DNA from: Sideroxydans sp.
Lineage (GTDB): Bacteria > Pseudomonadota > Gammaproteobacteria > Burkholderiales > Gallionellaceae
Assembly: GCA_013824485.1 (NCBI GenBank)
Contig: PNNY01000006.1
Location: 1 to 38,460 of the forward strand
Length of the DNA: 38,460 bases
Direction of reading: 5' to 3'
In this document: positions 15,137 through 25,979 of the stretch, piece by piece
How the letters are laid out: each line of letters begins with the position of its first letter
Numbering within the stretch: position 1 is the first letter of the stretch
Program-made: the position numbers and the translations under genes
Notes under the pieces: generated by a model
Told to the model about the DNA's origin: nothing
Databases searched by the model: none
What the model saw: the letters and a program-made list of their open reading frames with translations, nothing else

Positions 15137-16651
15137 CTAACCTGCCAGTTTCTTCTTCAGCACCTCGTTCAGCTGCGCCGGATTGGCTTTGCCTTGGCTT
15201 GCCTTCATGGCCGCGCCGACGAAGAAACCGAACAGCTTGTCTTTGCCGCTACGGTATTCAGCCACTTTGTCTGCATTGGCTGCGATGACGCCATCCACGA
15301 TCGCTTCGATCGCGCCGCTATCGGAGACTTGCTTCAGACCTTTCGCCTCGATAATGGCGTCAGCTTCACCACCCTCTGCCCACATCGTGCGGAACACTTC
15401 TTTCGCACCTGAGTTAGAGATGGTGCCGTCGGCGATGCGCGTCAGCATGCCGCCTAGTTGTTGTGCAGTGATTGGGCATTGCGCTATATCCAAGCCATCT
15501 CGGTTCAACTGGGCGCTGACTTCGCCGCTGATCCAGTTGGCTACAAGTTTGGCGGCAAATTGGCCTGCATGAGCTTCCGCTGAAGGAGTTTCTGGGGAGG
15601 TAAGAATGCCAACCCCCTGTGACAACAGGTGCTTCACAACACCCTCAAATAAATCAGCCGTTTCTCGCGAAGATGTCAGAACGGCGGCGTCGCTTGGCGA
15701 TAAAGCATAATTGGAAACATAACGCGCCTGCTTGGCGTGTGGCAATTCTGGTAGCGTCGCACGCACCTGCTCCTTCCACTCTTCGCTGATCTCCAGCGGC
15801 AACAGATCAGGATCGGGGAAATAGCGATAGTCGTGCGCGTCCTCTTTGCTGCGCATCGCACGTGTCTCGCCCGTATCAGGATTGAACAGGATGGTGGCTT
15901 GGTGCACTTTGCCACCATTTTCAATCGTGTCGATCTGCCATTGCACTTCGTAGTCGATGGCTTGTTGCATGAACTTGAACGAGTTCAGGTTCTTGATCTC
16001 GCGGCGTGTGCCCAGCGGCTGGCCGGGCTTGCGCACCGACACGTTCACGTCGCAGCGGAACGAACCTTCTTGCATGTTGCCGTCGCAGATACCGATCCAG
16101 CGCACCAGTGTGTGTAGGGCTTTGGCATAGGCCACCGCTTCTGCAGCGGAGCACATGTCTGGCTCGGAGACGATCTCAAGTAACGGTGTGCCAGCGCGGT
16201 TCAAATCCACGCCCGTCACACCTTGTGATTCGCCATGTACGGATTTGCCCGCGTCCTCTTCCAAGTGCGCGCGTGTGATACGTACGGTCTTCTCGTAAGG
16301 TTTTGCATTACCCGAAAGCGGTTCGACTTGGATAGTCAAAGCGCCTTGGCCGACTACCGGCAGATCGAACTGGCTGATCTGGTAGCCCTTGGGAAGGTCG
16401 GGGTAGAAGTAGTTCTTGCGTGCGAAAACCGAGCGCGGCGCGATGTGTGCGCCCGTCGCCAAGCCGAACTTGATAGCGCGTTCTACTGCACCTTTGTTCA
16501 GCACTGGCAACACACCCGGCAAGGCCAAGCTCACGGCATCCGCTTGTGTGTTCGGTTCCGCGCCGAACGCAGTCGATGCGCCGGAGAAGATTTTAGTGTT
16601 GGTCGAGAGCTGGGTGTGTACTTCCAGTCCGATGACGATTTCCCAAGTCAT
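15137..16651 (-). CDS. gatB: Asp-tRNA(Asn)/Glu-tRNA(Gln) amidotransferase subunit B
   Basis: GatB binds the mischarged tRNA and activates its carboxylate within the GatCAB complex. The signature starts at once ([13 protein letters not shown]), followed by the cradle domain ([26 protein letters not shown]) and a C-terminal YqeY-like helical domain ([20 protein letters not shown]). ATG 16651 is preferred over the in-frame TTG two codons earlier because AGGGGA is well spaced to it and it lies just after the gatA stop. At 504 residues it is about 25 longer than usual; the excess is an inserted loop near residues 345-370 ([17 protein letters not shown]). Confidence 0.95.
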   Translation of the reverse strand: MTWEIVIGLEVHTQLSTNTKIFSGASTAFGAEPNTQADAVSLALPGVLPVLNKGAVERAIKFGLATGAHIAPRSVFARKNYFYPDLPKGYQISQFDLPVVGQGALTIQVEPLSGNAKPYEKTVRITRAHLEEDAGKSVHGESQGVTGVDLNRAGTPLLEIVSEPDMCSAAEAVAYAKALHTLVRWIGICDGNMQEGSFRCDVNVSVRKPGQPLGTRREIKNLNSFKFMQQAIDYEVQWQIDTIENGGKVHQATILFNPDTGETRAMRSKEDAHDYRYFPDPDLLPLEISEEWKEQVRATLPELPHAKQARYVSNYALSPSDAAVLTSSRETADLFEGVVKHLLSQGVGILTSPETPSAEAHAGQFAAKLVANWISGEVSAQLNRDGLDIAQCPITAQQLGGMLTRIADGTISNSGAKEVFRTMWAEGGEADAIIEAKGLKQVSDSGAIEAIVDGVIAANADKVAEYRSGKDKLFGFFVGAAMKASQGKANPAQLNEVLKKKLAG

Positions 16652-16653
16652 GT

Positions 16654-18108
16654 TCAAATCCCCTGTGGCGCGCGGCTGTGCCAGTCGGTCGCCAGTTGAT
16701 ATTGGTGCGCCACGTTCAGCATGCGCGCTTCGTCGAAATAGTTGCCGATGATCTGCAAGCCGACAGGCATGTTGTTATCGCCGAAACCGCAAGGGATGGA
16801 CATGCCGGGCAAGCCCGCCAAGTTCACGGCGATGGTGTAGATGTCGGATAGATACATCTGCACCGGATCGTCGCCTTTCTCGCCCAGCTTGAACGCAGTG
16901 GAAGGCGAGGTCGGTCCCATGATGACGTCGCAATGTTTGTAGGCTTCTACGAAATCCTGCGCGATGAGGCGGCGAATCTTTTGTGCTTGCAGGTAGTAAG
17001 CGTCGTAGTAGCCGTGGCTCAGCACATAGGTGCCGATCATGATGCGGCGCTGTACTTCTGCGCCAAAACCTTGCGCACGGCTCTTCTCGTACATGTCGGC
17101 CAAGTCGGTGTACTCGGGCGCGCGATAACCGTAACGCACGCCATCGAAACGTGACAGGTTGCTCGATGCCTCTGCGGGAGCCAGCACGTAGTACACAGGG
17201 ATGGAGAGGCGCGTGTTGGGTAGGCTGATGTCGACGATGACCGCGCCCATCTTCTTGTATTCGGCGATGGCCGCTTCGACCGCTTTCGCCACATCACTGC
17301 CCAAGCCTTCGGCGAAGAACTCTTTTGGGATGCCGATGCGCAGGCCGTTCAGCGGTTTGTTCAGGTCGCGTGCGTAGTCTTCCTTGTCGCGTTGCAGCGA
17401 AGTGGAATCACGCTCGTCGAAGCCTGCCATGGTGTTCAGCATCAGCGCCAAGTCTTCTGCGTTGCGACCCATCGGTCCCGCTTGGTCGAGGCTGGAGGCG
17501 AAGGCGATCATGCCATAGCGTGAGACCACGCCGTAGGTCGGTTTCAAGCCAGAGATGCCACACAGTGCCGCAGGTTGGCGGATAGAGCCACCGGTGTCGG
17601 TTCCCGTTGCTGCCGCGCATAAACGCGCTGCGATGGCAGAAGCCGTGCCACCAGAAGAGCCGCCGGGTACGCGCGCCTTGTCCCACGGGTTCTTCACGCT
17701 GCCGTAATGCGAGGTCTCGTTGCTTGAGCCCATGGCGAACTCGTCCATGTTGGTCTTGCCGAGGTTCACCGCCCCCGCGTTGTTGAACTGCGAAATGACG
17801 TGCGCGTCGTAGGGCGACACGAAGTTGTGCAGCATCTTGGAGCCGCAGGTGGTCAGCCAATCCTTGGCGCAGAAGATGTCTTTCTGCCCGAAAGGGATGC
17901 CGGTCAAGGCTTCGGCTGTACCCGCCGCGATGCGCGCATCAGCAGCCTTGGCTTGAGCCAAGGTAGCTTCTGGTCGCGTCGTGATGTAGGCGTTCAGTTC
18001 GGGATTGAGTTGGGCGATGCGGTCGAGGTAGAGCTGGGTCAGTTCGACGCTGGATATCTTTTTGGCGCGCAATGCCGCGCCCATTTGTGAGAGGCTAGAT
18101 TCGATCAT
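16654..18108 (-). CDS. gatA: Asp-tRNA(Asn)/Glu-tRNA(Gln) amidotransferase subunit A
   Basis: GatA is the amidase that releases ammonia from glutamine for the transamidation of misacylated tRNA. At 484 residues it is full length. The amidase-signature triad is visible: Lys76 (GQKDIF), cis-Ser151 in the Gly/Ser loop ([10 protein letters not shown]), and nucleophile Ser175 ([10 protein letters not shown]). It lies between gatC (5-base gap) and gatB (2-base gap) in one minus-strand operon. A complete gatCAB set implies that Asn-tRNA and/or Gln-tRNA is made by the indirect route. Confidence 0.97.
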   Translation of the reverse strand: MIESSLSQMGAALRAKKISSVELTQLYLDRIAQLNPELNAYITTRPEATLAQAKAADARIAAGTAEALTGIPFGQKDIFCAKDWLTTCGSKMLHNFVSPYDAHVISQFNNAGAVNLGKTNMDEFAMGSSNETSHYGSVKNPWDKARVPGGSSGGTASAIAARLCAAATGTDTGGSIRQPAALCGISGLKPTYGVVSRYGMIAFASSLDQAGPMGRNAEDLALMLNTMAGFDERDSTSLQRDKEDYARDLNKPLNGLRIGIPKEFFAEGLGSDVAKAVEAAIAEYKKMGAVIVDISLPNTRLSIPVYYVLAPAEASSNLSRFDGVRYGYRAPEYTDLADMYEKSRAQGFGAEVQRRIMIGTYVLSHGYYDAYYLQAQKIRRLIAQDFVEAYKHCDVIMGPTSPSTAFKLGEKGDDPVQMYLSDIYTIAVNLAGLPGMSIPCGFGDNNMPVGLQIIGNYFDEARMLNVAHQYQLATDWHSRAPQGI

Positions 18109-18113
18109 TTCAT

Positions 18114-18401
18114 TTACTCGATGACTTGCGGAACGAGGTAAAGACCGCCTTCCACTTGCGGGGCGATGGCTTGGAAAGCCTCGCGCTGATTGAATTCAGT
18201 GACTTTGTCCTCGCGTAGGCGCTGGGCAACATCCTGTGCGTGGGACATAGGTTCGATTCCCTTGGTGTCCACGGCTTGCATCTCTTCGATCAATCCGAAG
18301 ATGCCGGAGAGTTGCGAACGGGCTGTTTCAATCTCGGCAGGGGTCATCGCCAGACGCGCTAGACGCGCCACTTTTTCAACGTCGGTGGTACTTAAACTCA
18401 T
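18114..18401 (-). CDS. gatC: Asp-tRNA(Asn)/Glu-tRNA(Gln) amidotransferase subunit C
   Basis: GatC is the small helical subunit that wraps around GatA and stabilises the GatCAB complex. The 95 residues carry the family pattern [10 protein letters not shown] near the start, then [24 protein letters not shown] and LREDKV. It is first in the minus-strand operon and is divergent from mreB. A long palindromic repeat element begins 12 bases upstream of its start codon, so the gatC promoter must lie within or beyond that element. Confidence 0.95.
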   Translation of the reverse strand: MSLSTTDVEKVARLARLAMTPAEIETARSQLSGIFGLIEEMQAVDTKGIEPMSHAQDVAQRLREDKVTEFNQREAFQAIAPQVEGGLYLVPQVIE

Positions 18402-18413
18402 AGCAAATTCTCC

Positions 18414-18558
18414 GAGAAACCACTAAAAATCCACACTTCATCCCAACTGCGGCGTTGCAGAAAAAATCCCTAGCTCACATATCCAAAAATATGCCGCGCG
18501 TCGGGATTTTTCCTGCGCCTTGCATTTGGGCGAATTGTGTATTTTTCGTGGGTTTCTC
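18414..18558. repeat. Long imperfect palindromic element, copy C (divergent, inverted)
   Basis: About 145 bases form one large inverted repeat between gatC and mreB. The outer arms are GAGAAACC and GGGTTTCTC, and the inner arms contain AAAAAATCCC and GGGATTTTT around CACATAT/ATATG. It aligns with the reverse complement of the copies at 28223-28360 and 29002-29144 through shared blocks (AAATCCA, CTGCG, TTGC, AAAAAAT, CTCACATAT), but it is clearly more divergent. It contains no ORF. Confidence 0.72.
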
Positions 18559-18580
18559 TATATCCAAATAAGGCCGATAG

Positions 18581-19693
<1,113 letters not shown>

Positions 19694-19704
19694 GTAGTAC
19701 CTCC

Positions 19705-20622
19705 TTGGAAGACACCAGAACGTTACGCTTCTTCAATCGCGGCCCGAGTGCGGTCGCGCGTCTGGTGTTCTTCTCAGTTCTATCCCTAGTTTTGCTGTTC
19801 GTGGATGCTAGGTACAACTATCTCGAATCCGCACGGCAAGTCATCGCCGTCATCATCTATCCCCTACAGCGATTGACTGCGTTACCCGGAGAAGTGTGGA
19901 ATGGTGCGGGTGAGTACATCACACTGCAACGTCATCTGGTCGCGGAGAATGAGCAGCTGCATCTGCAACACGCTGCTGATGCGACGCTACTCAATCAGAT
20001 GCAATCACTTCAGGCTGAAAACGCACAGTTGCGCGAATTGTTGGATGTGACGCAACGCGCTGACTACACCATGCAGATGGCGCAGATCGCTTATGTCGAA
20101 CGCGACATCTTCAAGCGCAAGTTGTTCATAGACAAAGGCGAGCAAGCTAACGTGCAAGCTGGACAGGCCGTCGTCGATAACGGCGGTGTAGTGGGACAAG
20201 TCACGCGCGTGTACCCTTGGTTGTCCGAGGTGACGCTGGTGACTGACAAGGACATCGCAGTGCCGATCCAAGTCGTGCGCAACGGTATCCGCGCGGTGGT
20301 CTTCGGTTCGGGCAACATCAGTGAATTGGAATTGCGTTATCAGCCCGTCAATGCCGATATCGAAGTAGGTGATGTGTTGGTCACGTCGGGCATGGATGGG
20401 ACTTATCCGCCGGCGCTGCCTGTCGCCCAAGTCATCAAGGTGGAGCGTGATCCGGCTTATCCATTCGCTCGTATCGTGTGTGCACCGTTGGCGGGTGTGG
20501 ATAGACATCGCACCTTGCTCATCGTGTCTAGCGTGCCGCCACTGCCAGAGCGTCCTGTCGCTGAGACGGAAGCGGACGATGCGCAGCGCATGAAGAAGAT
20601 CGTGAAACGGAGCAAGCCATGA
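19705..20622 (+). CDS. mreC: Rod-shape-determining protein MreC
   Basis: MreC is a bitopic periplasmic scaffold linking MreB to PBP2 and RodA. The N-terminus fits other MreC proteins (RFFNRGPSAVARL before a single membrane helix at about 19-37). A coiled coil (about 65-112; ENEQLHLQHAAD, LQAENAQLRELLD) and the two-lobed beta domain follow (GVVGQVTRVYPW; VLVTSGMDGTYPP). The 305-residue length is normal. The only start that includes the conserved N-terminus is TTG at 19705. It has no Shine-Dalgarno sequence: the bases before it read ACCTCC, the complement of one. Translation is therefore probably coupled to mreB, which ends 11 bases upstream. Confidence 0.93.
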   Translation: MEDTRTLRFFNRGPSAVARLVFFSVLSLVLLFVDARYNYLESARQVIAVIIYPLQRLTALPGEVWNGAGEYITLQRHLVAENEQLHLQHAADATLLNQMQSLQAENAQLRELLDVTQRADYTMQMAQIAYVERDIFKRKLFIDKGEQANVQAGQAVVDNGGVVGQVTRVYPWLSEVTLVTDKDIAVPIQVVRNGIRAVVFGSGNISELELRYQPVNADIEVGDVLVTSGMDGTYPPALPVAQVIKVERDPAYPFARIVCAPLAGVDRHRTLLIVSSVPPLPERPVAETEADDAQRMKKIVKRSKP

Positions 20623-21137
20623 GACAGGACTTAGCCAGAGACCGTGAGTTCTTGTTGCCAGCCACCACGGCGTTCATCGTGATGAGCTTCTTCATTGCCG
20701 TATTGCTTGAATGGATGCCTTGGCGCGGATGGATGTTGGCGCTACGCCCTGATTTTGTGGGATTGGTGCTGTTGTACTGGTGTACGCACAAGCCCCACCG
20801 TGTCGGTATCGGTATGGCGTGGGTGTTGGGCATCTTCGTGGATGTGGCGGACGCGAGCCTGTTCGGTCAACACGCACTCGCTTACTCGGTGCTGGCATTT
20901 GGTGGTTTGGTGTTGAACCGCCGTGTACAGATGTTCAATCTGCGCGAACAATCTGTGCACGTGTTTGCCTTGTTGCTCGCCAGCTATTCCGTTTACGCCA
21001 TCGTGCATTGGCAAGTACGCGGTTTCGTGGCGTGGGAGTATTTCTTGGGTGTCGTGACATCCTCGTTGTTGTGGATCCCCCTCACGCATCTTCTCCAAGC
21101 GCTGCGCCGTCCGCGTCGCGATCCTAACGAACTATGA
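20619..21137 (+). CDS. mreD: Rod-shape-determining protein MreD
   Basis: MreD is a small polytopic inner-membrane protein of the elongasome. The 172 residues include five or so hydrophobic helices, and the sequence has the family motif around GMAWVLGIFVDVADASLFGQHALAYS (residues about 67-92 in total), where the GxxxGxxxD-type pattern is conserved. The ATG overlaps the mreC stop (ATGA), and the next gene overlaps its own stop in the same way, so the three are translated as a unit. Confidence 0.94.
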   Translation: MRQDLARDREFLLPATTAFIVMSFFIAVLLEWMPWRGWMLALRPDFVGLVLLYWCTHKPHRVGIGMAWVLGIFVDVADASLFGQHALAYSVLAFGGLVLNRRVQMFNLREQSVHVFALLLASYSVYAIVHWQVRGFVAWEYFLGVVTSSLLWIPLTHLLQALRRPRRDPNEL

Positions 21138-23029
21138 GCCGCATCGTCGAGCTGAAAGACACCCAGCGCGAGATCTACTTCTTCCGTCTGCGCCTGTTCC
21201 TGAGTCTGGGTTTCGTGGCACTGCTGTTCTTCATCCTGTTGCTGCGATTCTTCTATCTACAAGTGATCCGCCACGATTATTTCGAGACGATGGCTGAGAG
21301 CAATCGTATCTATGTGGTGCCCATCGTGCCTAACCGAGGTGTCATCACTGACCGTAACGGGGTCGTATTGGCGCGCAATTATTCTGGCTACACACTGGAG
21401 GTGACGCCAGAGAAAGTGCCGGATATGCAGGCAACGATCGCAGAGATCGGCAAACTGGTGGAGATCAAACCGAAAGATTTGCGCCGCTTCAAGAAACTGA
21501 TGTCAGAGCGTCGTTCTTTGCAGACCTTGCCTATCCGCACGCGATTGACCGATGATGAGGTGGCGCGTTTCGCTGCGCAACGTTACCGTTTCCCCGGTGT
21601 CGAGATCAAAGCGCGCTTGTTCCGCGAATACCCGTTCACTGAAGTTACCTCGCATCTGCTCGGCTATATCGGGCGCATCAACCAGCAAGAGATCGACGAG
21701 TTGGAAGAGCAAGAGCAAGCGACCAACTACATGGGGTCCGACTACATTGGCAAGACTGGTATCGAGCAGCGTTATGAAGCTGAGATGCATGGTGTGACGG
21801 GCTTCGAGCAAGTTGAAGTGGATGCAGGTGGGCGTGCTGTGCGCATGTTGTCGCGCACCGCGCCACAATCGGGCAAGAACCTGACGCTGACCTTGGATGC
21901 GAAATTACAAGAGATCGCGGTGCAAGCGTTTGGTGATTATCGCGGTGCACTGGTCGCTATCGATCCTTCCAATGGCGAAGTGCTGGCTTACGTCAGCAAG
22001 CCGGGTTACGACCCGAATCTTTTCATCGACGGCATCGATACCGAGAACTGGGAAGCTTTGAACAACTCTCCCGATGTCCCGCTCAACAATCGAGCACTAC
22101 GTGGACAGTACCCCATGGGTTCCACCATCAAACCTTTCATGGCGCTGGCAGGCCTGCACTACAACGCGAAGATGACGACGCGCGAGATCAGCGATCCCGG
22201 TTATTACACCTTGCCAGGAAGCAGTCACCAGTACCGCGATTGGAAGGCAGGCGGGCATGGTCGCGTCGACCTGTTCAAGTCGGTGCAAGTCTCTTGCGAC
22301 ACCTTTTACTACGGCTTGGCTACCGAGCTAGGCATCGACCGTATGCATGACTATCTGCAACAGTTCGGCTTCGGTAAGAAGACAGGTATCGACCTTGAGG
22401 GCGAGACTTCCGGCTTGTTACCTTCTACAGAGTGGAAGATGAAGCGCTATAAACAGATCTGGTACCCGGGCGATACAGTTTCGGCGGGTATCGGTCAGGG
22501 CTACCATCTGGTCACACCGATGCAGCTCGCTTTTGCGACGGCGACATTGGCCAACGATGGGGTGGCGTTCAAACCGCATCTGGTGAAAGAGATACAGCAT
22601 CCAGAAGGCGAGGTGCAGATACCGCCACAGCCGCTCTACAAAGTGGACATCCCGGCGGAGGATCTGGCACTGGTCAAACGCGCCATGGTGGCGGTCACTC
22701 AGCCCGGTGGTACGGCGGTCGGAGCGAGCATGGGGGCGCAATACACCATCGCAGGTAAGACCGGCACGGCGCAAGTCATCGGCATGAAACAGGGTGAGAA
22801 ATACGACGAGAGAAAAGTGTCTGAATATTTCCGCGACCATGCTTGGTTCATCGCTTTCGCCCCCGCCGACAAGCCGCGCATCGCCTTGGCGGTATTGGGT
22901 GAGAACGCGGGACACGGAGGCTCGGTGGCGGCCCCCATCGCACGCAAAGTGATGGATTATTATCTGCTTGGTAAAGTGCCTACGCCACTCAAGAAGGCGG
23001 ATGAGAAGCCGGGCGTGGAGAACGATTGA
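21134..23029 (+). CDS. mrdA: Penicillin-binding protein 2, elongasome transpeptidase
   Basis: PBP2 cross-links peptidoglycan during cell elongation, paired with RodA. The 631 residues comprise a membrane anchor (about 25-45), the pedestal/dimerisation domain (RGVITDRNGVVLARN; FREYPFTEVTSHLLGYIG) and a transpeptidase domain. The active-site motifs are S330-T-I-K333, S-C-D (VSCDTFYY) and K542-T-G-T545. SxD rather than SxN is typical for this class. The ATG overlaps the mreD stop. Confidence 0.97.
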   Translation: MSRIVELKDTQREIYFFRLRLFLSLGFVALLFFILLLRFFYLQVIRHDYFETMAESNRIYVVPIVPNRGVITDRNGVVLARNYSGYTLEVTPEKVPDMQATIAEIGKLVEIKPKDLRRFKKLMSERRSLQTLPIRTRLTDDEVARFAAQRYRFPGVEIKARLFREYPFTEVTSHLLGYIGRINQQEIDELEEQEQATNYMGSDYIGKTGIEQRYEAEMHGVTGFEQVEVDAGGRAVRMLSRTAPQSGKNLTLTLDAKLQEIAVQAFGDYRGALVAIDPSNGEVLAYVSKPGYDPNLFIDGIDTENWEALNNSPDVPLNNRALRGQYPMGSTIKPFMALAGLHYNAKMTTREISDPGYYTLPGSSHQYRDWKAGGHGRVDLFKSVQVSCDTFYYGLATELGIDRMHDYLQQFGFGKKTGIDLEGETSGLLPSTEWKMKRYKQIWYPGDTVSAGIGQGYHLVTPMQLAFATATLANDGVAFKPHLVKEIQHPEGEVQIPPQPLYKVDIPAEDLALVKRAMVAVTQPGGTAVGASMGAQYTIAGKTGTAQVIGMKQGEKYDERKVSEYFRDHAWFIAFAPADKPRIALAVLGENAGHGGSVAAPIARKVMDYYLLGKVPTPLKKADEKPGVEND

Positions 23030-24129
23030 TGATCAATGTCCAACAGATAAAACGACGTTTCATGTTGCACCTCGACCCAGTCCTTTTGTATGGATTGGGC
23101 GCATTGTTGTTCGTCAGCCTAGTCGTTCTCTACAGTTCGAGTGATGGCAGTTGGATGCGCGTGTTGGGACAGCTGATGAATATTTTGGTCGCGTTCACCG
23201 CGCTGTGGATAGTCGCCAACATGCCTTTGCATTGGCTGATGCGCATCGCGGTCCCCATGTACGTCCTTGGAATGGCTTTGCTCATCGGAGTGGCACTGTT
23301 CGGCGAGATCAGTCATGGTGCGCGTCGCTGGCTCAATATCGGGGTGGCGACCATACAACCCTCCGAGTTGATGAAGATCGCCGTGCCGTTGATGATGGCT
23401 TGGTATTTCGAGAAGCACGAAGCCACGCTCACTTGGCGCAACCATCTCATTGCGGCGGTATTGTTGGCGATGCCCTTTGTTCTCATCGTGCGCCAACCTG
23501 ACTTGGGTACTTCCATCCTCATCGCGGCCAGTGGCTTTTACGTGTTATTTCTCGCAGGATTGAGTTGGCGCGTGATGGGCGCGCTTTTCGTGGGCGCTTT
23601 AGCCAGTGCCCCGTTCGTGTGGGGCATGCTGCACGATTATCAACGCCATCGCATCATGATGTTGCTCGACCCTTCGCAAGATGCGCTGGGTAAGGGTTAT
23701 CACACCATCCAAGGCATGATCGCGGTCGGCTCTGGTGGTTTCTTGGGTAAGGGCTATATGGAAGGGACGCAGACCCATCTGGATTTCTTGCCCGAGCGCA
23801 GCACCGATTTCATCTTTGCGGTGTATTCCGAGGAGTTCGGATTCCTTGGCAACTTGCTCCTGCTCGGCATCTACATCTTCATCATCGGGCGCGGCTTTAT
23901 CATCACCGCCAATGCATCGACTTACTTCACACGGTTGATGGCCGGTAGCATCACGCTGACGTTCTTCACTTACACCTTCGTCAACATGGGCATGGTCACG
24001 GGTATCCTACCGGTGGTCGGTGTGCCATTGCCATTGTTGAGCTACGGCGGCACATCCATGCTCACGCTGATGTTAGGCTTCGGGGTGTTGATGAGTATCC
24101 ATACGCACCAGCGGCTAGTTAAAACTTAG
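23029..24129 (+). CDS. rodA: Rod-shape SEDS glycosyltransferase RodA
   Basis: RodA (MrdB) is the polytopic SEDS peptidoglycan polymerase that works with PBP2. About 366 residues contain some ten membrane helices and the SEDS hallmarks: GARRWLNIG, QPSELMKIAVPL, RQPDLGTS, and the C-terminal MVTGILPVVGVPLPLLSYGG. ATG 23029 overlaps the mrdA stop (TGATG); an in-frame TTG one codon earlier is a less likely start. The next gene, rlpA, begins 11 bases after the stop. Confidence 0.96.
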   Translation: MINVQQIKRRFMLHLDPVLLYGLGALLFVSLVVLYSSSDGSWMRVLGQLMNILVAFTALWIVANMPLHWLMRIAVPMYVLGMALLIGVALFGEISHGARRWLNIGVATIQPSELMKIAVPLMMAWYFEKHEATLTWRNHLIAAVLLAMPFVLIVRQPDLGTSILIAASGFYVLFLAGLSWRVMGALFVGALASAPFVWGMLHDYQRHRIMMLLDPSQDALGKGYHTIQGMIAVGSGGFLGKGYMEGTQTHLDFLPERSTDFIFAVYSEEFGFLGNLLLLGIYIFIIGRGFIITANASTYFTRLMAGSITLTFFTYTFVNMGMVTGILPVVGVPLPLLSYGGTSMLTLMLGFGVLMSIHTHQRLVKT

Positions 24130-24140
24130 GGAGATAACAA

Positions 24141-25115
24141 ATGGATCACAAACTGATTGGCTTGTTGTGCGGCGTCACGTTGTTGGGCGCATGTTCTAGT
24201 GCACCGAAAAAAGCGGAGACACGCCAAGGCGCGGCAGCCCCCATCGTCGACCTGCGAAATGGCGGAAGCGTGCCGCAAACAGCGACGACAGCACCCGCTA
24301 CAACAGGCAGTGGCGCTTATCTCGCGGGCGATGGCCCTGGCGCTGACGTGCCTGCGAATCTGGATGCGATCCCGGATGCCGTGCCGAAAGCAGAGCCATT
24401 ACATAAGTATGCGAATCGCCAATACTCCGCGCTGGGTAAGACCTATGTACCGTTGCAAGAGACCGGCAAATACAAAGAGCGCGGCATCGCTTCTTGGTAT
24501 GGTAAGAAGTTCCACGGGCAGAACACCTCCATCGGTGAGGTATACGACATGTATGCCATGACGGCAGCACATCCGACTTTACCTATCCCCAGCTATGCGC
24601 GCGTCACCAATGTCGCCACAGGAAAGTCGGTCGTCGTGCGTGTGAACGATAGAGGTCCGTTCTTGCATGATCGCATCATTGACTTGTCTTACGTCGCCGC
24701 GTACAAATTGGGTTACGTCAACAACGGTAGTGCAGAGGTCGAAGTCGAGAGCATCGCTGTCGATCCGAACGCACCTGTGGTTGCGGCAGTCGAGCCTGCT
24801 CCGGTCAAAGTCGAGCCAGCCGTCGTCGCACCAGTCGTGGCAGTAGCGCCGACCATCCCTGTGGCGACAGCAGGCGCGGTCACTGGCAAAGTCTATTTGC
24901 AACTCGGTGCGTTCAAGGCCAAGCAAGGTGCAGAGAGCTTCTTGGCGAAGATGAGTGCGGCGACCGCTGATAGCGGCAAGACCTTGGCGTTGTATGAGAA
25001 GAGCGGTCTGACCCGTGTCCATCTCGGCCCTTACGCGAATGCAGATGACGCGCGCAAGGCAGCGGCAAAGCTACAAGCCAAGCTGGGATTCAAGCCGTTC
25101 GTCAGCCTGCATTGA
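24141..25115 (+). CDS. rlpA: RlpA-family septal ring lytic transglycosylase, SPOR-domain lipoprotein
   Basis: This lipoprotein cleaves denuded glycan strands or binds them at the septum. The lipobox LGAC (Cys18) is followed by an Ala/Pro/Thr-rich linker. The double-psi beta-barrel domain (about 113-200) has GIASWYGKKFHGQNTS, the catalytic-type Asp in RVNDRGPF and DLSYVAAYKLG. A Val/Ala/Pro-rich linker and a C-terminal SPOR domain (about 250-322; YLQLGAFKAKQGAES) follow. The usual GE(x)YD motif reads GEVYDMYAMTAAH. Its place after rodA is standard. AGGGAG lies upstream of ATG. Confidence 0.95.
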   Translation: MDHKLIGLLCGVTLLGACSSAPKKAETRQGAAAPIVDLRNGGSVPQTATTAPATTGSGAYLAGDGPGADVPANLDAIPDAVPKAEPLHKYANRQYSALGKTYVPLQETGKYKERGIASWYGKKFHGQNTSIGEVYDMYAMTAAHPTLPIPSYARVTNVATGKSVVVRVNDRGPFLHDRIIDLSYVAAYKLGYVNNGSAEVEVESIAVDPNAPVVAAVEPAPVKVEPAVVAPVVAVAPTIPVATAGAVTGKVYLQLGAFKAKQGAESFLAKMSAATADSGKTLALYEKSGLTRVHLGPYANADDARKAAAKLQAKLGFKPFVSLH

Positions 25116-25147
25116 TCCTCAAGGTGAGGCTGACTTGACCGTCGGTC

Positions 25148-25175
25148 TTGCGCAAGCATTAGAATGTGCTAATAT
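25148..25175 (+). promoter_or_regulatory. Probable promoter for the rhodanese genes
   Basis: TTGCGC (25148-25153) and TAATAT (25170-25175) are 16 bases apart, with TGC directly before the -10 (extended -10). The expected transcript start is about 25 bases before ATG 25206. Confidence 0.45.
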
Positions 25176-25205
25176 TCAAACATCGCTTACCCAGGAGCAA
25201 CAACG

Positions 25206-25541
25206 ATGTTTGCCAACAGCTTCAAAGAGATCGACCCTTCTGAACTTGACCAATGGCTGAACGATGCTAGCCAAGACATGCATGTCCTCGATGTGCGTGG
25301 AATGGATGAGATCGCCACAGGAACCGTCCCCAAAGCCATCGCACTACCGCTGCATACCTTGCCCATCAAAGCGCGCGATTTCTCCAAGCAACAAAAGTTA
25401 GTCGTCTTATGCCATAGCGGCGGCCGTTCGGCCCAAGCCTGCATGTACCTTCAACAGCAAGGTTTCACCAATGTGTACAACCTACGCGGCGGGATGATGG
25501 GGTGGCGCCAAAGCGGTTTTGCCGCACACCGACTGAGTTGA
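25206..25541 (+). CDS. Cytosolic single-domain rhodanese-like sulfurtransferase
   Basis: This 111-residue rhodanese domain has the persulfide-forming Cys69 in the loop CHSGGRS, the entry motif HVLDVRGMDE and the closing motif YNLRGGMMGWRQSG. There is no signal peptide, so it is cytosolic. GlpE-like proteins of this size move sulfane sulfur between thiosulfate, thioredoxin or protein acceptors. CAGGAG lies about eight bases before ATG. A second, exported rhodanese follows 19 bases after the stop, suggesting a two-gene unit spanning two compartments. Confidence 0.9.
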   Translation: MFANSFKEIDPSELDQWLNDASQDMHVLDVRGMDEIATGTVPKAIALPLHTLPIKARDFSKQQKLVVLCHSGGRSAQACMYLQQQGFTNVYNLRGGMMGWRQSGFAAHRLS

Positions 25542-25560
25542 TCGAATCCAAAGGAACGAT

Positions 25561-25953
25561 ATGAATATGAAATCAAAATGGATGGCAGTACTCGTCGCAC
25601 TCGGTCTCGTCATGGTCGCTCCGCGTCTGATGGGGCAAGATGTGGCTGAAGTGAGCGTGCAACAAGCACAAAGCATGAGTCAGCAAGGGGTGTTGTTGCT
25701 AGATGTGCGTGAAGAGAGTGAGTACGCCGCGCTACATGCACCTCAGGCAAAGCTCATACCTTTGGGTGATGTTTCATCTCGCATGAAAGAGATCGATGCA
25801 TATAAGGACAAACCGATCGTAGTCGTTTGCCGTTCAGGCAGGCGTTCTGCCAAGGCGGTCGCGATCTTGAAAGAGGCCGGATTTGCTCAGGTGAGCAATG
25901 TGCAAGGAGGCATGATCGCTTGGGAACAAGCGGGGCTCGCGACCATCAAGTGA
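25561..25953 (+). CDS. Exported or membrane-anchored rhodanese-like protein
   Basis: These 130 residues start with a signal or anchor (MAVLVALGLVMVAPRLMG, about 8-25). The rhodanese domain follows, with LLLDVREESEY and active-site Cys90 in CRSGRRS. The end motif is VQGGMIAWEQAG. Translation may begin at ATG 25561 or ATG 25567. The absence of a clear cleavage site leaves open whether it is released or anchored. A periplasmic sulfurtransferase would fit sulfur or cyanide detoxification, or thiosulfate use; which of these is not decided by the sequence. Confidence 0.88.
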   Translation: MNMKSKWMAVLVALGLVMVAPRLMGQDVAEVSVQQAQSMSQQGVLLLDVREESEYAALHAPQAKLIPLGDVSSRMKEIDAYKDKPIVVVCRSGRRSAKAVAILKEAGFAQVSNVQGGMIAWEQAGLATIK

Positions 25954-25979
25954 CCCAATGAACTCGTGAGTCGATGGTT

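Noticed and set aside
18240-18265. tRNA T-loop-like sequence GGTTCGATTCC
   Set aside because: It is coding sequence of gatC on the other strand, and no acceptor stem or anticodon arm can be built around it.
23026-23031. TTG 23026 as the rodA start
   Set aside because: ATG 23029 in the same frame overlaps the mrdA stop in the usual TGATG way and is the simpler choice.
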